Positions 17,458-26,958 of a stretch of 64,000 nucleotides of DNA are shown here, piece by piece. The stretch comes from Candidatus Ornithospirochaeta avicola (GTDB lineage Bacteria; Spirochaetota; Spirochaetia; Sphaerochaetales; Sphaerochaetaceae). Where the stretch lies: assembly GCA_019113245.1 (NCBI GenBank), contig DXHU01000016.1, positions 42,739 to 106,738 of the forward strand, in the 5' to 3' direction. Each line of letters starts with the position of its first letter. Within the stretch, counting starts at the first letter, position 1. A model generated the notes under the pieces. The model worked only from the letters and a program-made list of their open reading frames with translations. It did no database searches and was not told the origin of the DNA. Made by a program: the position numbers and the translations under genes.

Positions 17458-19459
17458 GGTTTTTGCGGATTACAGTGTTCTCCGCATTCAAAAGGCCCCA
17501 GTCAGATGAAGATATTTCCTCTGCGGCAAGTTTTGCTTTCTTTATGATTTCATAATCCCTTGCAAGGTCTGCAAATTTCATGGAAATAAAGCCGGACTGC
17601 CTGTTTCCTGTAATCTCTCCCGGCCCTCTTATTTCCAGATCCTTTTCAGCAATGAGGAATCCGTCATTGGTATTTCTCATTATCTTCAGCCTTTCTTTTC
17701 CATCCTCGCTTATCTGATCTGAGTAGACCAGAAAGCAGTAGGAAGCAAGAGAGGATCTTCCGACTCTTCCCCTCAGCTGGTGAAGGGCGGCAAGCCCGAA
17801 GCGCTCTGCATGCTCTATGACTATCACAGTGGCCTTCGGTATGTCGATTCCCACCTCAATAACACTTGTTGAGACAAGATAGTCAAGCTCTCCTTTCTGA
17901 AACGAATTCAGTATTCCTATCTTCTCATCCTCATCGAGTTTTGAGTGTATTATTCTAGATCTTCTTTCCGGGTATATTTTCTTAAGCTCCTCGTACATCG
18001 AAGTCACGGCCTTCAGGTCAGAGGCTTCCGTCTCTTCGATTCTCGGATAGACAAAATAAGCCTGATGCGAGCGTGCAAACTCAACTTCTATTGCCTTGAA
18101 CATATCTTCCCTTTTTCTTTCAGAAACAAGGTATGTCTTTATGTCTTTTCTCCCATACGGTTTTTCCTTTATTGTGGAGATATCCATATTTGCATAGAAG
18201 GTGAGGGCAAGTGTCCTCGGAATCGGAGTTGCCGTCATGAAGAGGACATCAGCATTTCTTCCTTTTCCTTCAAGCTCCTTCATCTGCTCAACTCCGAAGC
18301 GGTGCATCTCGTCAATTATTGCAAGGCGCAGATTCTTGAAGTGTACATCCATCGAGAAAAGCGCATGTGTCCCTATAAGGATATCTATGTTCCCGCTTTC
18401 CAGGTTTTCAAGAAGCAGTCTTCTTTCCTTTCCCTTTGTTTCTCCGGAAAGGAAAGCAATCTTTATTCCAAGGGGAAGAAGCAGCTTTGCGGCATTTTCT
18501 GCATGCTGCTTTGCAAGCAGCTCCGTAGGTGCCATGAATGCGCACTGTCCTTTCTTTGCTATCACATTAAGCGATGCCAGATATGCGACAAGCGTCTTTC
18601 CTGATCCTACATCTCCCTGAAGAAGCCTTGTCATCCGGCTTTTGCTTTCTATGTCGCTTCTTATTTCATCAAGTGCATCTTTCTGAGCGGCTGTAAGAGA
18701 AAAGGGAAGAGAGGAAATAAGTTTTTTCTCAAGCTCTGTTTCTCTCCCTTTTCCTCTGTTTTCTTTTTTTCCTCTTGTCCTGAGCGCAGAAAGCTCAAGA
18801 TAAAAGAGCTCTTCAAACGCAAGGCTCTTTCTTGCCATTTCTGCTTGCTGCAGGTCTTTGGGAAAATGAAGGGAAAAGAAAGCATCCTTTCTTCTCATGA
18901 GTGAAAAGGCCTCATAGAAAGAAGAGGGAAGGGTGTCTTCTATCTCAGCTGAAAGGAGCGCCGATCTGACTGCCTGGCGCACTGTATTCTCATTGAGCTT
19001 TCCTGTTAAAGGATAAATGGGAAGAATCTGCCCGATTCCAAGTTCCTCTTTCGTCCTCTTTATCTCGAAAGAGGATGTCTCATATCTGCCCTTGTCCAGT
19101 CTGTTAATGACGGCAGAGATATAATATTCCTCTCCGCTTATTAAAAATCTTTCAAGATATTCTCTGTTGAATGCCAGTATGCTGAGCTTCTTCTGGTCAT
19201 CATCTTCTGCATCGATCTTAAAGACCTTTCTTCCTTTTGCAATAAATGATGATTTTCCTGTTATCCTTATTCTGCAGTATATATGACGGTCTTCGTCTCC
19301 GGGATGAATTGAGGAAAGCCTCTTTTCATATCTCCTGTCTTCATAAGCTCTGGGAACAAAGGAGATAAGGTCTTTTATTGTCCTTATCCCAAGTGATGCA
19401 AAATCCTTTGCACGAGCCTTTCCTATATTGCTGAGGCAGGAGATATCTCTATCAATCAT
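17441..19459 (-). CDS. recG: ATP-dependent DNA helicase RecG
   Basis: 672 residues, slightly short of the usual ~690. An N-terminal wedge/OB domain is followed by the helicase core: Walker A GDVGSGKT near residue 280, a DEMH box near 383 (usually DEQH) and GRVGRS in motif VI. It remodels stalled replication forks and branched DNA. The start overlaps the stop of the YggT gene by 4 nt (ATGA), indicating translational coupling. Confidence 0.96.
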   Translation of the reverse strand: MIDRDISCLSNIGKARAKDFASLGIRTIKDLISFVPRAYEDRRYEKRLSSIHPGDEDRHIYCRIRITGKSSFIAKGRKVFKIDAEDDDQKKLSILAFNREYLERFLISGEEYYISAVINRLDKGRYETSSFEIKRTKEELGIGQILPIYPLTGKLNENTVRQAVRSALLSAEIEDTLPSSFYEAFSLMRRKDAFFSLHFPKDLQQAEMARKSLAFEELFYLELSALRTRGKKENRGKGRETELEKKLISSLPFSLTAAQKDALDEIRSDIESKSRMTRLLQGDVGSGKTLVAYLASLNVIAKKGQCAFMAPTELLAKQHAENAAKLLLPLGIKIAFLSGETKGKERRLLLENLESGNIDILIGTHALFSMDVHFKNLRLAIIDEMHRFGVEQMKELEGKGRNADVLFMTATPIPRTLALTFYANMDISTIKEKPYGRKDIKTYLVSERKREDMFKAIEVEFARSHQAYFVYPRIEETEASDLKAVTSMYEELKKIYPERRSRIIHSKLDEDEKIGILNSFQKGELDYLVSTSVIEVGIDIPKATVIVIEHAERFGLAALHQLRGRVGRSSLASYCFLVYSDQISEDGKERLKIMRNTNDGFLIAEKDLEIRGPGEITGNRQSGFISMKFADLARDYEIIKKAKLAAEEISSSDWGLLNAENTVIRKNLEKTY

Positions 19460-20046
19460 ATTGGGATGTATCTTAGCGCTGCTGTTGCAAGAAATGCAAA
19501 GGCATATTTCAGGCCAAAGTAAAGGATAATCATTATGACAAGCATTATGAGAGTGCTCATCCAGCGCTTTGGAATGCTGTGAGGAAAGAAGATGCGGTTT
19601 ATTTTCTTCTCAATCGGGTCCAGAAATGACGGCATGCTGTTTATTCCGTAGCTGAAGGATCCGTTTGTAAAGCATGCAATCATCTTCATTACAAGCAGGA
19701 TGATTGCGAGAATCAGGAAGATGGAGACTGCGTAGCTCCATATTGCTGAAATGAAGAGGTAGCATATTATTGAAAGCCTCATTATCCCAAGCTGTGCATA
19801 TGTTGAGAATACAGCCTGTACAACAGCAAGAAGTCCGATTGCGACAAGCGGTGAGAAATCAAGGAAGCCGAGTCTCATTCTCCTTGAACGGAAAAGATTG
19901 AGGTATGGGTCCACTATTGAAGAAAGATAATATGAAATAGAACCCGGGCGATTGTACGGGATGAGCCATGACATGAAGATACGCACCCATATGAGCAGGG
20001 AATACACGCTCAGTAGTTTAGAAATGAAATCTGCTATCTGTACCAT
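19456..20046 (-). CDS. YggT-family membrane protein
   Basis: 196 residues with two repeats of the YggT unit, seen as IWVRIFMSWLIPYN...SIVDPYLNLFR and the later partner SFLDPIEKKINRIFFP. Each is flanked by hydrophobic stretches, giving about four to five membrane segments. The family is inner-membrane and linked to cell shape or osmotic tolerance, without a known biochemical role. It starts 10 nt after dnaE and has no good Shine-Dalgarno sequence. Confidence 0.85.
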   Translation of the reverse strand: MVQIADFISKLLSVYSLLIWVRIFMSWLIPYNRPGSISYYLSSIVDPYLNLFRSRRMRLGFLDFSPLVAIGLLAVVQAVFSTYAQLGIMRLSIICYLFISAIWSYAVSIFLILAIILLVMKMIACFTNGSFSYGINSMPSFLDPIEKKINRIFFPHSIPKRWMSTLIMLVIMIILYFGLKYAFAFLATAALRYIPI

Positions 20047-20055
20047 AGAATAAAA

Positions 20056-23000
20056 CTAATAAATTACGAGGTTCTCGACAACGGGAAGCTCTCTTATCTC
20101 CTTTATTGCATCTGCCGAATATTTCAGTCCCATATTGAACGGGAGTTTTACTGCTTCTTTTTCCCACCCGAGGGCAAGGTACACCGGATTGTCTCCGCTG
20201 TAAGCGGTGATGACATTTTTCAGCTCCTCAAGAGCCCCTTCATCCCTCAAGTGCGAAGAAGAGAGATAGATCATTATCTTTTCAATTGAAAGAGGTGCAA
20301 GAAGCTCCGGGGCAGTTGCTTCTTCTATTACAAAGTTTACTGAGTCCCCTCTATCCGATATCTGTCCGGTAAAACCGTAAATGCCATCGTTTTCTATCAT
20401 CTGTGAAAACTTTGCATAGACTTTAGGGAACATTACTGCCTCGATTTCTCCTTCCTTTGTCTGAAGGTTAAGCGCGGCCATCTTCTCTTCCTTCTTTGTT
20501 TTCAGGACCTTGATCTGAGTGACCATTGCAATGAGGTTCACATCCCTTGCGCGCGGAAGCGAGGATATGTCATCAAGGCTTATTCTCACGCATTCGCTTA
20601 TCTTGTCACGGTATTTGTCAAGAGGATGGCCTGAGATATAGAATCCCATCATCTCCTTTTCTGTTCTCAGCTTCTCGTCTTGACTCCAGTCCGGAACATT
20701 CTTCATCGTGAAGGTGTTCATCACCTCATCATCTCCAAAGAGAGACATCTGTCCGCCCCTTGTCATCTCTCTTGTGCCCTTGTCATATTGAAGGGCATCC
20801 TCGATGTTAGCACAAAGCATGGCTCTGTTCTTTTCAAGCGAGTCAAAGGCTCCTGCCTTTACAAGGGATTCAAGCAGACGGGAGTTCGGGCTTTCTTTCT
20901 GGCGAGAAATGAAGTCTATGAAACTTGTGTAGGCTCCGTTCTTTTCCCTTTCCTTGACAATTTCCTCAACTGCATTCTCGCCGACATTCTTTATGCCTGC
21001 CAGCCCGTAGACAATGTCTCCTTCAGATACATTGAAGTGCTTGTCCGAGCGGTTTATGTCCGGAGGAAGGATCCTGAGATTCATCTGCGGAGCAAGATTT
21101 AAATATTCCTTAAACTTGTCAGGGTTTCTCATCTCGTTCGTGAGGTTTGCGGCAAGGAACTCTGCGGGGAAATTCGCTTTCAGGTACGCTGTCTGATATG
21201 CAACGACAGAGTAGGCGACTGCATGGCTCTTATTGAATCCGTATCCTGCAAAAGGCTCGAGGATATGGAATATCTCTTCAGCATGCTCTGCTGTATAGCC
21301 CCTCTTCACAGCTCCCTCACGGAACTTAACGAGTTCCTCAGCAAGCTTGTCCTGCTGCTTTTTTCCCATTATTCTTCTGAGTATGTCTGCCTGTCCGAGA
21401 GTATAGCCTGCAATAATCTGTGCAACCTGCATGACCTGCTCCTGATAGACAATTACTCCATATGTCGTTTTAAGAACATCCTCAAGACTCGGGTCGGGGT
21501 ATACAATAGGTATTCTTCCCTGCTTCGAGTCAATGTACTGGTCAATGAACTGCATCGGACCTGGGCGGTAGAGCGCGTTAAGTGCTACAAGATCCTCAAT
21601 CGAGTGAGGCTCAGCACGCTTTAAGATTCTTCTCATTCCCGGAGATTCAAACTGGAAGACACATGCAGAATCTCCTTCTGAGAGCATTCTGAATGTCTTC
21701 TCATCCTCTTCGCTTATCTTGTTTATGTCGAAGTCTGGAATCCTCTTTTTTATCAGATCCTCAGTATGCTTGATCAGAGTAAGTGTTTTCAGACCAAGGA
21801 AGTCCATCTTGACAAGGCCGCAGTCCTCTATCTGCTTCATTGTATACTGGGTGGCAATTCCTCCTGTCTTGCTGTCTGTGCAGAGAGGAACATAGTGCTC
21901 AAGGGACTCTCTTCCAATCACGACTCCTGCAGCATGCAGGCTTGTATGGCGGTGCAGCCCCTCAAGCTTTTTGGCAGTCTCGAAAAGCTCTGTATAAACA
22001 CCTCCGCGATTATAGTACTCCATGAGCTTCTCTTCGCTCTCAAGAGCTTTTTCTATCGTCATCTTTGGGTCATCGGGGATGAATGAGCAGATTTTCGTAG
22101 ATTCATCAAACGGGATGTCAAGAACGCGTGCAACATCCTTTACAACAGCCTTTGCCTTGAGTGTTCCGAAGGTGACTATCTGTCCGACGCGGTCCTTTCC
22201 GTAGTGCTCCGTTACATAGTCAATAACCTCTCCCCTGCGTTCGAAGCAGAAGTCGACATCAAAATCCGGCATACTGACTCGCTCTATGTTCAGAAAGCGC
22301 TCGAAGAGGAGCGAGTATTTCATCGGCTCTATGTCCGTAATCGTGACAGCATATGCGACAAGGCTTCCAGCCCCGCTTCCTCGTCCCGGTCCGACCGGGA
22401 TTCCATGGCTCTTTGCCCATGCTATATAGTCCCTGACAATGAGGAAGTAGCCCGGGAAATCCATCTTGATGATGACTCCCAGCTCATAATCCAGCCTGTC
22501 CTGAAGGGTCTTTGTAATCTTTTTATACCTCTTTCTGAGTCCGTCATTGGCAAGGTAGACAAGGTATTCAGCTTCTGTCCTGAATGGCTCTGGAATGGTG
22601 CACTTTGGCAGAATCGGTCCAGGGAATTTGATGTTTATATCCACCATGTCAGCAAGTTTTCCTGTATTCTCAACAGCCTCTGGTATCCATGAAAAGAGAT
22701 CCTCCATCTCCTTCTGGCTCTTGAAGTAGAATTCGCTGTTTGGAAACCTCATCCTGTTTGTATCATTCTTCTTCGCGTTCGTTCCGACGCAGAGAAGACT
22801 GTCATGTGCGTTGCTGTCTTCCTTTTCAAGATAGTGTATGTCGTTTGTGCAGATTAAGGGGACATCCATCTCGTGGGCAAGGCGGACAAGAATCGGATTT
22901 GTGTATTTCTGCTCCTCAAGTCCATGATCCTGAAGCTCTATGAAATAACGGCCGGGGAAGAGATCCTTGAACCATTTCACTCTTTCTTTCGCTTTCTCGT

Positions 23001-23496
23001 AATTGTCCTCTTCCTGTGCCTTTGTAGGCCGTGTGAAGCCTGCTCTGTTCTGAGGAGTCATTAGAATCTGCAGAATCTCTCCTGCAAGGCATGCAGAGGT
23101 GCAGATCAGATCCTCGCTGTGCTCTTTAAGCGTTTCATCATCAATCCTTGGCTTGTAATAGTATCCTTCCTTGAAGGCTATTGAATTGAGTTCCATCAGG
23201 TTATGATAGCCCTTGTCGCTCGTTGCAAGAAGAATAAGATGGTAATATTTGTTTCCGCTTTCCCTGCTTCTTCTGTCCTTCGGGTTCACATAGAACTCGC
23301 AGCCTATAATCGGCTTTATGCCTGCCTTGCGGCACTCGTTGTAAAAATACAGTGCCCCGTACATGTTTCCATGATCGGTTATGGCAAGAGCCTTCATGTT
23401 CAGGCTCACAGCTTTCTTGACATATCCTGAAATGGTTGCCGCTCCGTCAAGAAGTGAAAAGTCAGTATGGTTGTGCAGGTGTACGAAATTGCTCAT
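20056..23496 (-). CDS. dnaE: DNA polymerase III alpha subunit
   Basis: 1146 residues, the DnaE1-type replicative polymerase. The N-terminal PHP domain begins HLHNHTDFSLLDGA. The palm has GPGRGSGAGSLVAY and the metal-binding PDFDVDFC near residue 410. A helix-hairpin-helix and OB region (VNLIAMVTQIKVLKTKKEEKMA) lies towards the C-terminus. No proofreading exonuclease domain is inserted, so it is not PolC. It overlaps the upstream FAD-protein gene by 4 nt. Confidence 0.97.
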   Translation of the reverse strand: MSNFVHLHNHTDFSLLDGAATISGYVKKAVSLNMKALAITDHGNMYGALYFYNECRKAGIKPIIGCEFYVNPKDRRSRESGNKYYHLILLATSDKGYHNLMELNSIAFKEGYYYKPRIDDETLKEHSEDLICTSACLAGEILQILMTPQNRAGFTRPTKAQEEDNYEKAKERVKWFKDLFPGRYFIELQDHGLEEQKYTNPILVRLAHEMDVPLICTNDIHYLEKEDSNAHDSLLCVGTNAKKNDTNRMRFPNSEFYFKSQKEMEDLFSWIPEAVENTGKLADMVDINIKFPGPILPKCTIPEPFRTEAEYLVYLANDGLRKRYKKITKTLQDRLDYELGVIIKMDFPGYFLIVRDYIAWAKSHGIPVGPGRGSGAGSLVAYAVTITDIEPMKYSLLFERFLNIERVSMPDFDVDFCFERRGEVIDYVTEHYGKDRVGQIVTFGTLKAKAVVKDVARVLDIPFDESTKICSFIPDDPKMTIEKALESEEKLMEYYNRGGVYTELFETAKKLEGLHRHTSLHAAGVVIGRESLEHYVPLCTDSKTGGIATQYTMKQIEDCGLVKMDFLGLKTLTLIKHTEDLIKKRIPDFDINKISEEDEKTFRMLSEGDSACVFQFESPGMRRILKRAEPHSIEDLVALNALYRPGPMQFIDQYIDSKQGRIPIVYPDPSLEDVLKTTYGVIVYQEQVMQVAQIIAGYTLGQADILRRIMGKKQQDKLAEELVKFREGAVKRGYTAEHAEEIFHILEPFAGYGFNKSHAVAYSVVAYQTAYLKANFPAEFLAANLTNEMRNPDKFKEYLNLAPQMNLRILPPDINRSDKHFNVSEGDIVYGLAGIKNVGENAVEEIVKEREKNGAYTSFIDFISRQKESPNSRLLESLVKAGAFDSLEKNRAMLCANIEDALQYDKGTREMTRGGQMSLFGDDEVMNTFTMKNVPDWSQDEKLRTEKEMMGFYISGHPLDKYRDKISECVRISLDDISSLPRARDVNLIAMVTQIKVLKTKKEEKMAALNLQTKEGEIEAVMFPKVYAKFSQMIENDGIYGFTGQISDRGDSVNFVIEEATAPELLAPLSIEKIMIYLSSSHLRDEGALEELKNVITAYSGDNPVYLALGWEKEAVKLPFNMGLKYSADAIKEIRELPVVENLVIY

Positions 23497-24389
23497 TTTT
23501 CTCCAAGGCTCTGATTAAGTGTCTCAATGTTGAGTTCGTAGATTATATCATTGAGGATGCCTTTTGTCCTCTCCCTCTGAAGGCTTGAGAGATTTCTGCT
23601 CTGTTCACAAAGAGACAATATGCTGTCAATGAGGCTCTTTGTCTCCTCCTGATCCAGAGGAAGACGGACAGAAGAGAATATGTTGTCATAGTCCCTTCCG
23701 AATATTATTCCTTTATCAGGATAGGTCATCACGATGTGTATGCTGTTCAGTGTATCAGCCTCATGATTTGCAATAAAGGAAAGGGCAAGAGCTTTGCTGC
23801 TTTCTGTAAGGAAATCTCCCTTTTTATAGAATCTCTGCCATAGCATGGTTTCAAGGGGGACACGGATGCGGCTTATTATCGCACCCTCCTGGACTTTCAG
23901 TCCGTCCTTATCAAAAAGAGCCCTGATTGGATACCACTTGGAATGAAGGCGCTTTCTTTTGAGAAATTTTATTTCCGCCTGTGCATCGAGTGCAATCAGC
24001 GTGCCTGAGATATAGCTTACAAGCTTCTTTGAAGCAAGGCATCCTCCAATCGATATGCCGCGGAGAATCACAGAGCCTCCGAAGCTCTTTATGGTATCTA
24101 CAAGAATCTTTGGCAGTATGCTGCGTCCGACAGACAGAAGCTCTTCAAGGGAGAGCATTGCTCCGATTTCAGCTATCTTATCGTTTCGCTGGAATCTCTT
24201 CATTTCTTCAATGGATGAAAGCGAGATGATTTCCATTGCGCTGTCCTTTGCAGGGTATGAGTCTTTTTGTCTCATAATCTCGCTACCATAGGCAAAATAT
24301 GTGAATTTCTCACTTCTTGTGAGAATGCTCTGAAGCTCAGAAAATGTTTGAGGTGTGTGTACTGTAGGGGATCTAAGACTTGCGTGCAC
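23493..24389 (-). CDS. FAD-binding subunit of a xanthine-dehydrogenase-type molybdoenzyme, divergent
   Basis: 298 residues resembling the CoxM/XdhB FAD subunit. It has an N-terminal PCMH-type fold (YFAYGSEIMRQKD, IEIGAMLSLEELL), GGSVILRGISIGGCLA and the C-terminal CO-dehydrogenase-flavoprotein domain. The motifs are loose relative to textbook members. It starts with GTG at 24389 behind AGGAGGAG. It overlaps the [2Fe-2S] gene upstream and dnaE downstream, so three redox subunits and the replicative polymerase appear to be co-transcribed. The substrate is unknown. Confidence 0.75.
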   Translation of the reverse strand: MHASLRSPTVHTPQTFSELQSILTRSEKFTYFAYGSEIMRQKDSYPAKDSAMEIISLSSIEEMKRFQRNDKIAEIGAMLSLEELLSVGRSILPKILVDTIKSFGGSVILRGISIGGCLASKKLVSYISGTLIALDAQAEIKFLKRKRLHSKWYPIRALFDKDGLKVQEGAIISRIRVPLETMLWQRFYKKGDFLTESSKALALSFIANHEADTLNSIHIVMTYPDKGIIFGRDYDNIFSSVRLPLDQEETKSLIDSILSLCEQSRNLSSLQRERTKGILNDIIYELNIETLNQSLGEK

Positions 24390-24852
24390 GCCTTCTCCTC
24401 CTTATCTCGATTGCAGAAAGCACCACACGGTAGCAGGATTCTGCTTCCATGCAGGAGCATCTTATGCTGCTGATTTCCCTCTGTATTTCTCCTTTATCCG
24501 TAATGCCCTGGCTTATCAGAGTCTCTAAAAGCATGGTCTTTGCCTTGTAGCATATGGGGCAGGGGCGCACCTTGCAGGCTTCATAGGCTTTTTCTATATC
24601 GCGATAGTTCCTGCTTTTTGAGAAGCTTTCAAAGGTTATTATGCTCTTTCCTCTGATCTGGAATGCCGGGACCATGCATGACAGAACAGCCTTGCCGTCC
24701 ATGAGCACGACACAGAGCCCGCAACCGTTTCCCTGGCAATGGCTCTTTATGCTGTCGTTGGCAAGATCCTCCATAAGTATCAGGGAAAGGGGCTTGTTGG
24801 AGTTTATATCAAGGGATAATGTCTTTCCATCAATGATTGCATCTATTTTCAA
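24373..24852 (-). CDS. [2Fe-2S] subunit of a xanthine-dehydrogenase-type molybdoenzyme
   Basis: 159 residues, the usual size. Both cluster motifs are complete: Cys39, 44, 47 and 59 for the plant-ferredoxin-type cluster, and Cys98, 101, 132 and 134 (CxxC...CxC) for the second. The usual CGFCTPG is replaced by CPICYKA. It would transfer electrons from the molybdenum site to FAD. It overlaps its neighbours on both sides by 4-17 nt. Confidence 0.85.
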   Translation of the reverse strand: MKIDAIIDGKTLSLDINSNKPLSLILMEDLANDSIKSHCQGNGCGLCVVLMDGKAVLSCMVPAFQIRGKSIITFESFSKSRNYRDIEKAYEACKVRPCPICYKAKTMLLETLISQGITDKGEIQREISSIRCSCMEAESCYRVVLSAIEIRRRRRARKS

Positions 24853-26840
24853 TTCATTCTCCTTAAGCGAAGCACATCCTCATCAGAAAGGGGAAGGGCT
24901 ATGTTCTTTTCCTTCAGCGCCTGGCTTGTCGCGTTCAAAAATGCGGCTATTGCGAGTGCTCTTGTGACCTGCATGGGACTCGCGATGCTCTCGCTGTCCT
25001 TTCTTGTGAAGGATATGCTTACTCTCATGTCAGGAGTGAATCTGGCCCCAATTTCAGTAAGCGTTGAGAGGATTTCTTCCTTCACCGCAGACAAGAGCAG
25101 GTTCTCATCAAGCACATAGCCCAGCGAGTAGTCTGCATAGATTTCTTCAATCATGCTCTGGTAGTCAGTCTCATCGATACGGACTGAAATTGCCATTGAT
25201 GCAAAACCACCCTCGTCAAACTCGCATGGGAAGAATTTGTTCTCCAGAGAAAGGACGATTGAAAACGGAGGATTTTCCGTGCTTCTCAGCTCCTTTATTT
25301 TTCTTATTCCAATTAAAAGCTGCTTTGAGAAATTGGAAACATAGCGTGAAAGAATACGCGGGCCGGAGTCGGAAGTGCTGCTTTTTATGAATATCACGGA
25401 CTCATCCTTCTCATATCCCATTTCCTTCTTTATTATCTGGCGCCATAAATTCATGCTCTTCTCGTTGGCAGCCTCGCTTATCGTGACTATAATCTGGTCC
25501 TTTGCGTTATATGTTATCTTGCTTGTGTATTCATGCTCTTTTGCAAAGGATGTCGAGAAGCCTGAAATCGAGTAGCCTGATGCAAAGCCGTTTCCACGCG
25601 AAAAACCTAGCAGTGCATAATCCTTGTTCTTGAGCTGATGGGATGCCCATTTTCTTTCAAAGGAGCTCTTTAGCATTGTCTTCTGTGTCAGCTTCTTTAT
25701 CTCTGCCAGGTCGAGGGCTGGAATGTAGTCTGTGAATCTTCTCTTGTCCTTGTAATAGTATGCCTTGAATGCCATTGGAGAAAGATTGAGATAATCTGAT
25801 ATCCTCGCCTCATGATATTCAGTTGAGGCAAGGGCCTCTGAAAATCCGAGGGAAAGAAAGAATGAATACGGATACTTTGCACTTTTGATGAATCTCACAT
25901 CTGCCTTGAAGGCTGAAAGAGGGTAGCTTGGCACAATGGCTGCCGCCACATGGCGGAAATACTCGCTTTTAAGTGGAAGATATGCACCCATCTCGACAGT
26001 GTATGTCACTTCTTCTCCTATAAGCTTTCCGTCATCTGCAATATATGTAAGCCTCTCACTCCTTATTTCTCCGCGTCTTGAATATGCCTGCTTTCTTATC
26101 TCGACAGCCTGCTTCTTCTCTATTGCTAGAGCAGATGCGATTGCGGCAAGCATCGCGCTTTCAAAAAGATATTCATCAAATGGTGCATAATAGTCTTTCT
26201 GATAGAACACAATCTTCTCTTCTTCGATTCCAGTAAGAGAGCAGACAAGGCGCTTGAGAAAGCCCGGGTACTGGTTGGGCGCAGAGACATAGAGAATTCC
26301 ATTCTCATAGACAGCATTGACTGTGTACCAGAGCTTTACAGGGCTTTCTGCCTCCTTGAGAAGGAATACAGAAGAGACGCTTTTGTAAGGCACATATTCA
26401 ACGTCTTCAACGACTTTCTCAATCTCATTTCCTTCCTCATCGGTTTCCTTTACAGTCTTTTCAGTTTTTTCAGCTCTTCCGTTTCTGACTGTCTCGATGT
26501 CTCCGAAAGAAAGACTCATCAGATCGTCAGTCTCATTTGCACGGTTTATTTTCTCACTGTCTATCTTCACATCTCTTGCAATGAGTTCTGCATTTTCGTA
26601 ATCGCTGGAAAACACTGCGGCAATGAACTGCCCTTTGAAAAGGGCCTCATCTTCTGCAAAAAGAGATATCTCTGTGCCGTTTATGTCAAATCGGTTGTTC
26701 CTGATGCTACCTGCATCAAGAGTGATGGAAGGAATGTCACTGTCCGGGTATTCAATACCCTTTATCTTCATTGCCTCTGGAGCTTCTATTATGCGTCCAT
26801 AGAGCATGTTAAGGCGTGAGAGATTGAGTTTTTCCTGCAT
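24849..26840 (-). CDS. molybdopterin-binding large subunit, xanthine-dehydrogenase-like, short and divergent
   Basis: 663 residues from ATG 26840, about 100 fewer than usual. The order is right: an ALFKGQFIAAVFSSDYENAELIA segment (hammerhead domain), then Moco-binding domains. The classic glycine-rich Moco motifs are hard to recognise. Together with the two following genes it makes the L-S-M set of a xanthine/CO-dehydrogenase-family hydroxylase. There is no Shine-Dalgarno sequence; TATCCT ends 6 nt before the ATG with TTTACA 16 nt upstream. An in-frame GTG at 26879 is less likely as a start. Substrate and activity are uncertain. Confidence 0.7.
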   Translation of the reverse strand: MQEKLNLSRLNMLYGRIIEAPEAMKIKGIEYPDSDIPSITLDAGSIRNNRFDINGTEISLFAEDEALFKGQFIAAVFSSDYENAELIARDVKIDSEKINRANETDDLMSLSFGDIETVRNGRAEKTEKTVKETDEEGNEIEKVVEDVEYVPYKSVSSVFLLKEAESPVKLWYTVNAVYENGILYVSAPNQYPGFLKRLVCSLTGIEEEKIVFYQKDYYAPFDEYLFESAMLAAIASALAIEKKQAVEIRKQAYSRRGEIRSERLTYIADDGKLIGEEVTYTVEMGAYLPLKSEYFRHVAAAIVPSYPLSAFKADVRFIKSAKYPYSFFLSLGFSEALASTEYHEARISDYLNLSPMAFKAYYYKDKRRFTDYIPALDLAEIKKLTQKTMLKSSFERKWASHQLKNKDYALLGFSRGNGFASGYSISGFSTSFAKEHEYTSKITYNAKDQIIVTISEAANEKSMNLWRQIIKKEMGYEKDESVIFIKSSTSDSGPRILSRYVSNFSKQLLIGIRKIKELRSTENPPFSIVLSLENKFFPCEFDEGGFASMAISVRIDETDYQSMIEEIYADYSLGYVLDENLLLSAVKEEILSTLTEIGARFTPDMRVSISFTRKDSESIASPMQVTRALAIAAFLNATSQALKEKNIALPLSDEDVLRLRRMN

Positions 26841-26922
26841 ACTGAAAGGATACCACAAGAAAGTGTGATGTAAAAGCACTGCAGCATCTGATGATCATCA
26901 TAATGCACGGCCTCTCTTGAGC

Positions 26923-26951
26923 TTGCTTATGCAGTTTTGTCACGTTATAAT
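26923..26951 (+). promoter_or_regulatory. leaderless-type promoter of ligA
   Basis: TTGCTT (26923-26928), 17 nt, perfect TATAAT (26946-26951). The predicted start is at or one base from the A of the ATG at 26959. Confidence 0.65.
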
Positions 26952-26958
26952 CGCATCT

